Position numbers and translations under genes: made by a program. A stretch of DNA of 64,000 nucleotides from Neoechinorhynchus agilis. Lineage: Eukaryota; Acanthocephala. The stretch covers positions 7,502,001 to 7,566,000 of the forward strand of contig CM121342.1 in NCBI GenBank assembly GCA_051530055.1, read 5' to 3'. Positions 21,652 to 32,443 of the stretch are shown here, piece by piece. Below the pieces are notes generated by a model. That model saw only the letters and a program-made list of their open reading frames with translations. It searched no databases and had not been told where the DNA came from. The stretch's first letter is position 1. Each line of letters starts with the position of its first letter.

Positions 21652-24270
21652 ATGTTCTGGAGATTATCTTTGGATCGTGTTGCACTTTACCAACTTGACA
21701 TTATACGTCTTCTTCTAAACGTTTTCCTGCTGTCCACATATCGGACTGCATCAGCACCTTCAACACTCGAACAATGTTGCACCAAAGGAATTGAACTGAT
21801 CAAAACTGATCCACATGCCGATTGCAACATCCTTCGGTCTTTGGAAAGTAATTGTGGTCCTTATGCTTTTGTCTGTTGTACATCTGAGAAGCGAAATACA
21901 TTGTGTGATGCCGGAAAACGAATGGCTGTAGCTGGAACAAGTTCTTGTCATATTGAAGGTGATGAAAAAGACGATGAAGATAGAGTTAGAGAACAGTGTT
22001 GTGATTGCTGTTTGGATGGTATAGTTAATTCGCTACCAGGAACTGATTGCTCCTTATTGTTAAGAACTATTAGTAGACCGCGAATACAACATCAGAATTC
22101 AATCACTTCATGTAACCAAATTTATGTTGAATGCTGCAAAAATGCGAAAAGTATTAGAGAATCAAGACCAATGTGTCCTAAAGGATTCGTGTATAGTGAA
22201 AAGAGTGGACAGTGCAAAGATGAAGATGAGTGTAGGGTGAAGTAGCAGTTTTTAAAGGTCCCAGCTTAAATGGTTTGGGGCTCCCTTTACCCGAATTTAA
22301 CTCGCGAATATCCATTTCGGCTTTTTTTTGTACATTTAACCTAAAAACACACACATTCGCACGCTTTTTCCGGTTTAATCTTAATGTCTACTCTTAAAAT
22401 GGTTTCGCTTAATTATTTTAAGTAGTTTATTTATTTTTAAATCGCATACACTCAGGGTTTTAACGGCATATCTTTGGAAGCCTCTTGGCTAACTCACACA
22501 CCTCGGAAGCGCTCAGCCGTACTCGAATTGACGGGATCTCAAAACCTAACCCTTGCCCTTACCGCAACCACACAACCCACCCCCCCCAACGTGGAACCCA
22601 GCGACTAGTGGACTTGAACCAGTGACCAATCGAGCGCATTTTGAACGCGCTCATAAGTAGATTTTGCGTATTAGAAGACATGATTTTTTTAACCTCTCAG
22701 ATCAGACGGCTACTCCACTGATAGTTTAATGCTCCACAACTGTACGGATGGCTATCGCTGCGAGAACACTCTTGGATCGTTTAAGTGTGTAAGAGAACGG
22801 CATTGTGGCACTGGTTACACCGTTCAACACGAATCACAAAGTTGTGTTGACATTGACGAATGTGAGAACGGTCTCCACAATTGTGGTCGAGGTCTCGTAT
22901 GCCATAATGTCCCAGGAACTTTCAAATGTATCCAACCACAATGTCCACCTGATCAGCGATTCGACACTAAAATAGGAGCTTGTCTTCGTATTAAATGTCC
23001 TTCAGGATTTGAGCTCCGTATAAGTAACGTCGGTGGTACGGCTCGGTGTCATGATATCGACGAATGTAACAAATCAAATCCATGTAGTCCACATCAGACA
23101 TGCATTAATACTTTGGGTTCGTTTAGATGTGATGGAGCGAGTGAGCCAACTTCATGCCCGGATGGATACACTTTAAGAGCCGGTCAATGTGTGGATATTG
23201 ACGAATGTGTACAAGGTATGGACGGTGGAACGAAACGAGCTTGTCCGGAGGGAACAAGATGCATAAATACTGATGGCTCTTATGAGTGTTTATGTGAACG
23301 AAACGGATACGAATATAGAGACGGTCAATGTTTAGACGTAAATGAATGTGTAGCTTCATCGCCTCCTTGTCCTCCAGGTTCACATTGTCGTAATTTAAAC
23401 GGTTCATTCGAATGCATTTGTTCTAGAGGTTTCATTTGGAACTATGGAACTCATGATTGTGATGATATAGACGAATGCAAACTAAGTCCATCTAAATGTG
23501 AACACCAATGTGTTAATCTGAGAGGATCTTATTTTTGTCTGTGTAAACCGGGATTTCAGTTGATGCAAGATGGACGATCCTGTACTACAAATGCTCTGAG
23601 TTTGTTTTTGTCTTTCCAAAAGTGAGACCAGAGCGTTCGTGATAAACCGATCGATCAAGTCTCAGCTGATTGTCCGAACGGATACGTGAATGAAGGAGGT
23701 TCATGTCGAGACCTGGACGAATGTGCTGAACGAAGATCTTTGTGTAACAATGAAGAAGTTTGCGTTAACATTCGAGGCGGATTCAGATGTGAACGTGTTC
23801 ATTGCCCACAAGGATACGTTAAAATCACTCCAACCCATTGCCAATGGTCAGACTATGCTATACATAAAGGACATTGCCCAGATGAACGTATTCTACCACC
23901 ATATATGCCCATTTCACACTTTTATTCCTTTGTTTCGATTCCAAGCGATTTAACGTCTTTACCAACTACGATTTTTATAGTGAAAATCAACCCACGATCA
24001 GCGGGATATTCGAGAACTTCAATGCCAATTTTTACGCTAAAATTAGACGCCCAGTGGTCGTACGCCTTTAAACTGATTATTCGATCCAACAGTCCGAGAA
24101 AAGCTGAGTTGTTACTCACGAGACCGATACACGGCCCGCAGATATTGCCTATAGACATCATTACGGAATTCTCAAGTCATGAAGGAAATGAGGAAAATGT
24201 GAGGCATGAAGAACAATGGATTCATAGTGTTGCACATTTGACCGTATTTGTCAGTGAGCATGAGTTTTGA
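21652..24270 (+). CDS. fbl-1: Fibulin (secreted calcium-binding EGF protein)
   Basis: Extracellular matrix protein. Coding block 1 (21652 to about 22240): hydrophobic signal around residues 18-37, then Cys-rich anaphylatoxin-like modules with paired CC. Block 2 (22697 to about 23,600) and block 3 (about 23,650-24270) encode about seven calcium-binding EGF repeats with D.DEC starts (for example DIDECENGLHNCGRG, DVNECVASSPPC, DIDECKLSPSKC, DLDECAERRSLC) and a non-calcium EGF-like stretch. The protein ends in the fibulin-type module (ISHFYSFVSIPSDL...TVFVSEHEF). The order anaphylatoxin - EGF array - fibulin module is that of fibulin-1. Exact splice sites at the two introns were not fixed: several frame-compatible choices exist. 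Intron 1 holds a tRNA-like fragment. Confidence 0.88.
22570..22660 (-). tRNA. tRNA-derived fragment in fibulin intron 1
   Basis: The minus strand has a 7-nt loop TTCAAAA with anticodon CAA closed by GAGCGCG/TGCGCTC, followed by a B-box-like GGTTCAAGTCC. One mismatch lies in the T stem. The 5' acceptor and D arm do not pair, so this is not a functional tRNA; more likely a tRNA pseudogene or SINE head related to tRNA-Leu. Confidence 0.35.
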
Positions 24271-25500
24271 ACGTATTTTTAAATTTTTTTACAGATTTCA
24301 TCAAGATTCGAGTTAAAATTTACACACACACAAAAGAGTCATCAAATGATGTGTAGTAAAATTTTTCATGTAAATCGGGACGGACCTAGCGAATGCAAAT
24401 GGAATCGAACTTCTATTCTGCAATTGTTAGCAAAATGGATCCGGCTTGAAACATTTATTTTCATTCACTATCAACTTACGCATTTACAAAAAGATTGAGG
24501 TTACATTTGACTGATTAAGGGGAAAAGTAATCGCTTTTTTTGTACTAAATCTCAACTCATTTCTATTGCCGAACAACAGCAAATTATAATTTGAATAATT
24601 ATCAGTACGATTGTAGAAAAATCGTCTTTTTTCGAACTGCTCGTTTCTAATTTTTTTTAGTTTCAAGTTTTCATTAGTGGTATAAACGCAAAATACAATA
24701 AATAGTGTGTGTGGATGTCGGCGATCTAACTTCAGCCTAAAATCAGAGCTATGCCGGTCGCTGCTACGTTTGCCGGACTAGGCTCAAGGGCTCAGATGAC
24801 AGTCCTCAACCATAATGAAGATTCGGCGACGAATACGCGAAGGTTAAAAAACGACGGACCCCGACGGATTAACACCGCGACGACCGCTGCAATCATCGTC
24901 TCAACTTCTATTCAAAGACTCAGAGCCTGCCAGAAAAAAAACACGAAGGTGAGCAACGTTGCATAGAAAAATTAGTGATTATTTTCAACAGTAAAGCTGC
25001 TTTAAGAACACATCACATTGGGGGGTTTCGGTTATCTCTAAAAATATCTCGTATCAAAATGGTGTCCGGTCCCAATTAATTCGCGCATAAACGATGTTTT
25101 ACTGTATTTAAGTTTTCGTATAAATCATCTAAACACGAATTTGCGTGTTACTGATTTGTTTTAAAGTTTATAGCAGCAGACATATTGAACGATTGACACC
25201 CTGGATCACTGCATTTAGATGCCTATTGATTATTTGTTTAAGAATCATGTCCAATCAAATAACCGTCTTTAGAATTCCGGCTAAGCAATCGGATCTAGGA
25301 TAACCGTAAAAGATCTCCCCTTTTCTTTTATGAATGGAAAGCAATACAATGAACCAAGATAACCTTCCGAATGGGCCGAGAAATATTAATGGAGTACAGT
25401 CCGACCTACGACGAAGGATAAATAAGATGGTTGGAAACTATAAACTGAAGAAAGAAGCAAAGAAAGACGGGAGATCATCCACCAAACACCAGGAAATAAC
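24271..25500. other. Intergenic, no gene resolved
   Basis: Two 60-70-codon frames (24,751 and 25,334) are GC-richer than the flanks and may be decayed element sequence, but I found no diagnostic motif. Dispersed-repeat sequence begins near 25,500. Confidence 0.3.
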
Positions 25501-26345
25501 CAGTGTCCCTGTCTGAGAAAGTTCCGAGCCCAAAACGGATTGTTCAAGCATACGGTTATAGGTTTCTACCAAGATCTCTCCGGATCCTCAGGAACCTCCC
25601 GATGAGACGGGAATCATCAGTGAGTTTCCTCCACTCAACGAGATATTTCGTCCCCTTTGGTTGTGAGTGTCATCGGCGATCGTAGATTTCAAACCAGTTG
25701 ACCAGAGAAGCCGAGTAAAGGATGTTCTAAAAACACTTAATTAATATAACCGACTTACCTCCTAAGCTTTAAAACTGGATTGGATTTTAGACCCGAATCC
25801 CTGTTTCAGGGTTAAAGGCTTATAATCCAAGGTCGCCTATGACTCACACGGCTGAAGGGGACGAAATACCGTCAAAAGGTATCCCGAGGATCCGGAGGCA
25901 TTCCCATAACGGCGTCGTATGGTCCAGCAGGGTAGCTCCGTGCCTTTAAAGGAAAAAAGCCGAGTAAAAAAACTCACAAAACCTAATATAACCGACTTGA
26001 TAGAAGACATAAGAGAAAATATTTGATTGAAATATTTCGAAAGAAGATAAAAATGCATAATATAGATATTTTCTTTCCATACACGCCGAATGGACACCCG
26101 AAGTCCACCTATCCATTGGTCTGGGAAGCGCTGGTCTGCGCTCAATGCTCCAAGACCGTACGGTAAATGAGTTTGTAAGAATCCCTCTGGATTCTCCGAT
26201 ATCTCCCGAGGAGGCCGGACTCATCAGTGAGTTTCCTCCCTTCAGCAAGCAATTTCGTTCCTTTTGATGTGCGTCTTTGGTGGTAACGGATTTGAACCCG
26301 TTGACCCTTAGCTGGGACTCGGAGCATTAGTCCACTTGACCACCT
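25500..26345 (-). repeat. tRNA-derived SINE copies, first cluster
   Basis: A full copy reads on the minus strand from a tRNA-like head (26,344 to 26,279) into a body with AAGGAACGAAATTGCTTGCT, CACTGATGAG and GGAGCATTGAGCGCAGACCA to about 26,060. A diverged partial copy spans 25,500-25,720. Between them, 25,950-26,050 (GAAGACATAAGAGAAAATAT...) matches 38,200-38,270. Confidence 0.65.
26279..26344 (-). tRNA. tRNA-like SINE head (copy 1)
   Basis: 66 nt on the minus strand. The terminal hexamers GGTGGT/ACCACC pair, an A-box-like GGTCAAGTGG follows the 5' stem, and the B box is GGTTCAAATCC. The T arm has an extra base, and the anticodon region does not fold cleanly, so this is a Pol III promoter relic and not a working tRNA. 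Confidence 0.5.
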
Positions 26346-26454
26346 CAACACACTACGGAATGTACAAACTTCGCCACTTTATCCTGGATAAGCTTTCCGA
26401 TTTTTTTAGAATTTTTATATGTGGCTCAGCCGGTAGTCTTTTGATTAGATATTT

Positions 26455-26727
26455 TCTTTCCATACACAGCCGAATGGACACCCGCAGTCCACCTATTCAT
26501 TGGTCTGGAAAGCGCTGGTATGCGCTCAATGCTCCAAGACCGTACGGTAAATGAGTTTGTAAGAATCCCTCTGGATTCTCCGATATCTCCCGAGGAGGTG
26601 GGACTCAGTGAGTTTCCTCCATTCAGCAAGCAATTTCGTTCCTTTTGATGTGCGTTTTTGGTGGTAACGGATTTGAACCCGTTGACCCTTAACTGGGACT
26701 CGGAGCATTAGTCAACTTGACCACGGC
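26455..26727 (-). repeat. tRNA-derived SINE, second copy with tRNA-like head 26660-26724
   Basis: Nearly the same sequence as the 26,060-26,344 copy, in the same orientation, about 380 bp away. The head keeps the A-box-like and B-box blocks; the acceptor has one change (ACCACG). Flanking strings GTGGCTCAGCCGGTAGTCTT (26,421) and its inverse near 26,835 look like a second, Lys- or Arg-like tRNA head type. Confidence 0.6.
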
Positions 26728-26993
26728 TCAGCCGGTATACTGAGCGCAGACCAGCGCTTCCCAGGCCGAAATCGGTGGACTGCAGATGTGCAATCGGCCG
26801 AATATGGAAGGAATAAGACTACCAACTGAGCAACATAAAATTTCTAAAAATGCTTGAGTTATTTTACATTGGTACCGTGCGATACGGAAGAATCTACAAC
26901 CTGTGACGTAATACATCAAAACGCACTGTCTATGCTGCACAGACGTTAAAATTGTCTGCACCTTGTAAAGAATATCGGAAATTTTTTTAGAAA

Positions 26994-27554
26994 ATGATTC
27001 CCGCGTGTATTATACGCCTTTTCTCGAATACGACAAGGTTTGACATTTCACATTGAACGAGTGTGTGCGATCACTGATCTTTACCGATAAAGAAAATCGG
27101 TTAGAGTGATATTTGTTGGAAATGCTAGCGGCAAACAAGTTGTTGAGGCCAATGAAGGTGATAATTTGATGCGTGTAGCTCAGAAGAATGGAATCAATAT
27201 CGAAGGTGTGGTTTAAAAGCGCAAATCAGAACGGGATAATAATTTCTTGGTTTTTGAGGAGCGTGTGAAGGCAGTCTTGCTTGTTCCACTTGTCATGTTT
27301 ATATTGAGCCGAAAGTGTATTCGCGTCTGCAACCAGCCAGTGAAGAGTTTGTTGATCAAGTTTTTCTTTAAATAAAGCCTAAGAATCGATTTAGGGAAGA
27401 AGATATGCTCGATATGGCTGTTTTTGTAAAAGATAATTCTCGACTAAGTTGCCAAATCGATTTAAGTGCAGATGATATGGATGGAATGACTGTTGAACTC
27501 CCTCCTGGGACTCGGAATTTATACGTTGACGGTCATGTTCCAAAACCACATTAA
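26994..27554 (+). CDS. FDX: Mitochondrial [2Fe-2S] ferredoxin (adrenodoxin type)
   Basis: Electron carrier in mitochondrial Fe-S cluster, heme or steroid pathways. No single long frame exists; four exons (26994-27037, 27093-27205, 27259-27346, 27395-27554) with introns of 55, 53 and 48 nt join in phase to give 134 aa. The first exon starts MIPACIIRLFSNTTR, typical of a short mitochondrial presequence. The cluster-binding block is GACEGSLACSTCHVYIEP, with the fourth Cys in SRLSCQIDL. EEEEDMLDMA and the end LYVDGHVPKPH match human FDX proteins closely. One intron ends in TTTTTGAG and one in GATAAAG, unusual acceptors. The mature part is full length. Confidence 0.88.
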
Positions 27555-27619
27555 ATTTTTAAGTGTTTTGCTCGATTTCAGAAGCGAACGAAAAATAATA
27601 ATTATATCGGTATTTTTTT

Positions 27620-27905
27620 AATAAAAAATATTAGCGAGGAAAAGAAGCGGCGTAAGTACACTCATCGCTCGATGAGCATCAATACGTATTCATCCCGATT
27701 GCGGCGGAAACGCTTGGATGCCTCGGAAAAGAAGCCGATTATCTCCTTTTCCCGACTGGGAAAGATGCTAAAACATGCCACCGGCGATATGCGCTCCAGC
27801 AGCTTCCTGATGCAGCGAATCAGCGCGACCATCCAACGCGGCCATCAAGGAATGACGACAGTTGCAAAATTGGACGAAAAGGAGGAATTTGTGAACGAAA
27901 AGCAA
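27620..27905 (+). mobile_element. LINE relic, GDPR-type family (+)
   Basis: Frame with EEKKRRKYTHR, RLGKMLKHATGDMRSSSF and LMQRISATIQRGHQG, matching the C-terminal end of the relic at 8.7-8.9 kb (ITGDPRSGAFLLQNISLTLQ). Only about 80 codons survive. It lies 65 bases past the ferredoxin stop. Confidence 0.6.
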
Positions 27906-27935
27906 GTGTAATTTGTTAATTTTGAAAATGCCTAG

Positions 27936-28040
27936 CCGTCCTCGTCCTCAATTGTCGCCCGAACGCTTGCAATGTTGTCTCTCAACACGACGATGCTGAT
28001 GTTTTGAGCCAGGTATTGACCAAGGCGTCGCTTCAGATCA
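27936..28040 (-). mobile_element. LINE terminal block, GDPR-type family (-)
   Basis: Minus-strand frame LKRRLGQYLAQNISIVVLRD then NIASVRATIEDED. The same block lies at 20,943-21,062. It is back-to-back with the plus-strand relic just upstream. Confidence 0.5.
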
Positions 28041-28914
28041 AGAAAAAATAGACTTTTAATTTAAGATGAAATCAAAATAACAAATTTGAGAAAAGTGAGA
28101 GCATTAAAATTTGATTGGAATGTCCTCTTTTCCTTTAATGAAAATCAGAACAATTTAATGGTTAATGAGAATTGTTCCAATCGATAAAAACCACGAGAAT
28201 AAAAGCGAAATTCAGTGTATAGCTTCAAACTTTGATGAATGCGAAATATTCCGTTCTTATATTCTTTCTATCCAATTCGGTCTCTATCCTCATTCAATGG
28301 CCATTCTTGTGTATGCGATCCATTGGTGATCCCAATAAGAAGAACCCGAAATTGATATGATTTCGCAGTGGAGAGACATACGTTCAAGAGGAAATAACGC
28401 TCAAACCCAAACCATCTTAGAATAGTTTATTGCGGTCAACCAGAACAATTGCGCTACAAACACCGCCGAAAATTCGTCGTTAGAGCCCATAATATTCCGA
28501 AATAAAAACCGCTTGATTCAAAGTCTTTTTTTGAAAGCATTCGGTTTAGAAATAATCCAACAAATCATCGCTGGAGAAAATCCTTCGGGTTAGTCAAAGT
28601 TTATAATTTGCCAAGGTAAAAAATGGACTCCATCAAAATGAAAGGAAAATCGGGATTTTCCTTTGATGAACCTAAACTCTAAGATGGGCATGAACATCAA
28701 AGTTTCTCAATTCCGAAAACGTTTTGATAGACATCTGAAGAAGCTCCGATTTAACACATTGAGCGGTTCTTGGTTTGAGCTTCAAAATGTAGCCGTCACT
28801 TCAAATTTGCACACTAATTTTTGTGCCACCGTCCACGACGTCAATATGCGCACTAAACGTGACCGCTAAATACCTGCTAGTTTTTTAGTGGGCTACGATC
28901 GTTTTTTGGCGTTT
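28041..28914. other. Upstream region of the zinc-finger gene
   Basis: A 68-codon frame at 28,663-28,869 is basic but unrecognised; it could be an upstream exon of the next gene. A TTTTTTAG acceptor-like site at about 28,888 precedes the zinc-finger frame. Confidence 0.3.
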
Positions 28915-30460
28915 ATGGATTTAGAATTCAAACAGCCACAGCGTCTAAGGAGGGTCAAGTCCGCGGACTTTCCGGAATCTCCGTACAAAGAACCAATGAG
29001 ATCGATATCGATTGAACGCGATGTGCCTTTGGATATCAAGTCACATGAATGCCAATATTCCTCGGACGTGAGCAAGCATCAGAATCGGAAACATAAAGAA
29101 CGACCAATGAATGTAATCAATATACGATCGGATCCACAAAAAAGTCCCATTCCGAAGCCGGATCCCCGTTCAAAACGAAGAACACTCAGGTCTCCAAAGG
29201 CAGGTAGATTGGTTTGCGATGTTTGTGATAAATTCGGCACATATTCTGCCGATAAGTTCTATATTCACATGGCAGCACATCGAAATTTGAAACCGTTCAA
29301 GTGTTCATATTGCGGTCAACGAGCAAACTATAAGTCCGATGTACAAAAGCACATCAGAAATAGAAAAAGTATGAAGCACATGACGGCGTTGTTCAGATTT
29401 TGCCCGAAGTTGAAGCACGAGCAACAATCGATGATTATATATTGGAAAGACATCGTCAGTCAACTCAGAGGAGACGAACACAAGTGCAAATTCAATCAAC
29501 TTCATCAGCATCATTGGCCATATTATCGCAAACAGCATCGCGAGTATGTTTTCCGGCTCCAATAAAGCGATCCAATACAACTGATTGCCCGGTAATTCAA
29601 AAAATAGGCAAATCGGACAAGGCCAATTCATCAACTGAAAATAATTTCACCCGTCATTTGTATGGCTATAGATCGTATTATGGTGTATTAAAGAGAATTA
29701 AAGATTTAGTCCCGATGTTCATAGGGTCTTTAGCGACGAACTTGGACTGAATCATAAATGCACGAGATGCTTTTATAGGTGCAATACTAAAATAGATTTC
29801 CATAATCATTTCGAGGAGCACCATAATAATTTTGGTTGTGTTTTGGAAGTTCCTCAAAGTCAATCGTTAGACTACCTTATACTTCCAAGATTAATTGCAA
29901 GAAAAACATTTTTCATGTACGAAGATACGTTTGGAAACTTGCTGGATAAACCGTTCCTTGCTGGCTTTATTGAATACAACGAGGAATCATTTGAACGAGT
30001 ATTATCTAAGGTAGCCGTCAATGTTCTCAATGCAGTGAATATCGCAAAATCTTCTCCAGAATCTTCGAATGATCACATGGTTCATGCCAATAGATGTTTA
30101 TTTGACTTTCTCGAAGTGTATACTGCAAACGATCCAGTTAGAAGTGACAAGATCAAGGAAGTTAGCCAAGCACTTCAAGAAAAGACAATTAAAATTGAAA
30201 GTTGTGATACTGAAAAGAAGGTTGCATATAGTTGCTCGTCTTGTGTCAGGTTCAGTACGTTCAACGAAGCAGAGGCCGCGACTCATTTGTTTTTGCACTT
30301 ACAAAATGGAGGAATTCACTGCTCAAAATGTAATTATTCGTGCAAATTCTACAATCTGGCGATTGTTCATAACATAAAAATGCACGGAAATAAGGCGATT
30401 ATGCGCTTAGTATCACCGGACAAAAATTCAAGGATCATAAAGAGAAGACAAAAGATGTAG
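28915..30460 (+). CDS. C2H2 zinc-finger protein with one frame break
   Basis: Probable nuclear DNA- or RNA-binding protein. From MDLEFKQP (28915) the frame holds a partial finger (HECQYSS...H...H), then CDVCDKFGTYSADKFYIHM, then CSYCGQRANYKSDVQKHIR. Around 29,360-29,375 the frame shifts by one; no intron of workable length explains it. A 50-nt intron (29,660-29,709) restores a frame with HKCTRCFYRCN...DFHNHFEEHH, and the last part has CSSCVRFSTF and CSKCNYSCKFYNLAIVH fingers. It ends at a basic tail with AATAAA at 30,482. At least five finger-like units, widely spaced. Specific family not recognised. The shift is either a sequencing error or a disabling mutation. Confidence 0.65.
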
Positions 30461-32320
30461 AATCTATCGCAATGTTGTTTCAATAAAACGTTATCGCTGA
30501 CTTTTGTAATCAATACAAATTGATTTTTAGTTGTCATCTTTTCTACTGCGATCTTTAAAAGTGTAACCATATACTGGTATCGAAAATACTTTCTAAACGA
30601 TTACCAATTTGTATTTTAAAAATATAATATCCCTCTTCTCCAGCCTATAGTCCACTAAATTCAACATTTCAAGATTTGAGACTGAGAAGAGCTCTTTTCC
30701 CAGTACATCACCACCATCCAAAAAACAAACCATTTTTTCTAAACTACTTTGAATCTTAGATCTTTGTATCTCGTAGAATACATCCAAATCTCCTGGTTAG
30801 AAATATTCTCCAGGGAATGGATTCCTTAGTCCACTTAACCATCTCTCAACAACTATGGAATGTACATACTCTGCAAGTTTTGATTTTAAAATTTGTGCCA
30901 ATTGAATTATTCTATTTCGGTAACTTTTATTAAGCAGCTATGTGTTGTATATTTTCAGGGCTGATAATTTTCCTTGGACACACAGCCCATCACCGATCAG
31001 GTTCAAGGATGCGCACAAAAATCAATTAATACTACTGCCAAGAGAAAATCCTTCGGAATGATAGAATCCCGGATAGAAAATATTTTATTGGGATATTTCG
31101 AATGAGGAAGCTTCGCCTCACTTTGGTCCTTACATCTTCAACTACGGTTGATAGATTGTGGACTGACTTCGCAATCTATATTTTGTTTGGTGATTTTCCC
31201 TTTAACAATGTTTCCCCCGTCTCGCCGGACTTCTTCAAGACACATTCATAATAGAAAAACTTACAAGCAACCCGAAGAAGTCCGACGAGACGGATGATTT
31301 CCCAATCGCATGTTATCTTTTTAATCGATTGTCCCCATTTGAGCAATATAAGCGATTAGAAAACAAATGTTCATTTTGGAAACCGATATTTCGGCGTTTT
31401 ACTCCTTTTTCACGGTCATATCGACGATAATCGGTTTGCTCAATAGACTGTTGATCAGTTTGTGGATCATCGACTGATTTCCCAATCGCGTGTCATCTTT
31501 TTTATCGATTGTTCTTATTTGAGCAGGGTCATATCGACGATAATCGGTTTGCTCAATAGACTGTTGATCATTTTGTGGATTATCGACTGATTTCCCAATC
31601 GCATGTTATCTTTTTTCGAACGATTGTCCTCATTTGAGCAATATAAGCGATTAGAAAACAAATGTTTATCTTGGAAACCGATATTTCGGGGTTTTACTCC
31701 TCTTCGGATCCTTCAAAAGATGCACCATTGTTGCAAGTTAATTACGAGCGACAACGTATATAAAATGTGTTACCTTTCTTCCGTGTGAAGACGCTGAGCT
31801 TCAATGGAAATTATCATGTAGAGGCATAGGAATAGACTTCAAGTATAAATCATTTTCACTTTTTCCGAAATCTTGTCATGGTTGGCTAAGTTTTGTTCAT
31901 GAAAATGAACGCTTTAAAGAAAAGGGGTTATTAGAACTTTCCGCTTGGATTTCGCTACTCCGTGCATTTTTTGTAGATTCCAGCCTTAAGCCGTAAGACG
32001 ACTAAAGCTCAGAAATAAGCGTCCACTAAAACAAAATCTGATTTATTTTTTCTAAAACTAATTGAGTTTCGTTTTAAGGCTTAAAATGAGCCTCCTCTAT
32101 TGATTAATAAAGATGCCACATCGACGTCACTGTTGTTGTTATTGTTTACGCTACGTGTGTACGAATGACGTCATCGAGCATACCTTCGACGTCACTAGGT
32201 TTGGGTATTGACCATTGAAGACAACGGAAACGTCAAATCGGATAACATGGCGAGAACCACTCTCCTAAAAAATGACCGTTTTCATCACCTGTTCACATCA
32301 TTAACACATAGAGAATCACC
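30461..32320. repeat. Repeat-rich intergenic region
   Basis: 30,815-30,850 resembles the tRNA-like SINE head. 31,070-31,110 matches the PLE-like tail block. 31,200-31,295 is a hairpin with arms CCGTCTCGCCGGACTTCTTC and GAAGAAGTCCGACGAGACGG. From about 31,295 to 31,720 a degenerate tandem repeat carries GATTTCCCAATCGCATGTTA three times, plus AGCGATTAGAAAACAAATGT and CATATCGACGATAATCGGTT twice each. No gene. Confidence 0.6.
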
Positions 32321-32321
32321 A

Positions 32322-32443
32322 AATAATTGATTGATTTTTGATAATTTTCAGCCTGCGGGTAGGCCTTCTTCAGCCTTGCGAAACAATAGACTGAAGAAGG
32401 CCTACTCGGAGGCCGAAAATTATCAAATGAATAAATCAATTAT
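32322..32443. repeat. Palindromic element with two head-to-head hammerhead-like cores
   Basis: Arms of about 53 bp (32,322-32,375 and about 32,390-32,443) separated by about 15 bases. The plus strand has CTGAAGA, a hairpin GGCC/GGCC, and GAAA at 32,391-32,418. The minus strand has the same arrangement at 32,373-32,346. Outer ends read AAATAATTGATT / AATCAATTATTT. Confidence 0.8.

Noticed and set aside
24751-24966. Histone H2A-like or element-derived ORF
   Set aside because: Ala/Thr/Arg-rich composition only; no aligned motif of useful length.
26230-26260. Hammerhead ribozyme in the SINE body
   Set aside because: CTGATGAG is present, but the partner after the hairpin is GAAT and no outer stems were seen.
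27625-28040. Histone H2B/H4 cluster remnant
   Set aside because: VLRDNI and TGDMRSSS looked histone-like, but both fit the LINE terminal blocks also seen at 8.8 and 21 kb.
31200-31295. Third hammerhead-like palindrome
   Set aside because: CCGAAGA and GATT replace the CUGANGA and GAAA boxes on the plus strand, and the minus-strand version is also defective; kept only as a hairpin.
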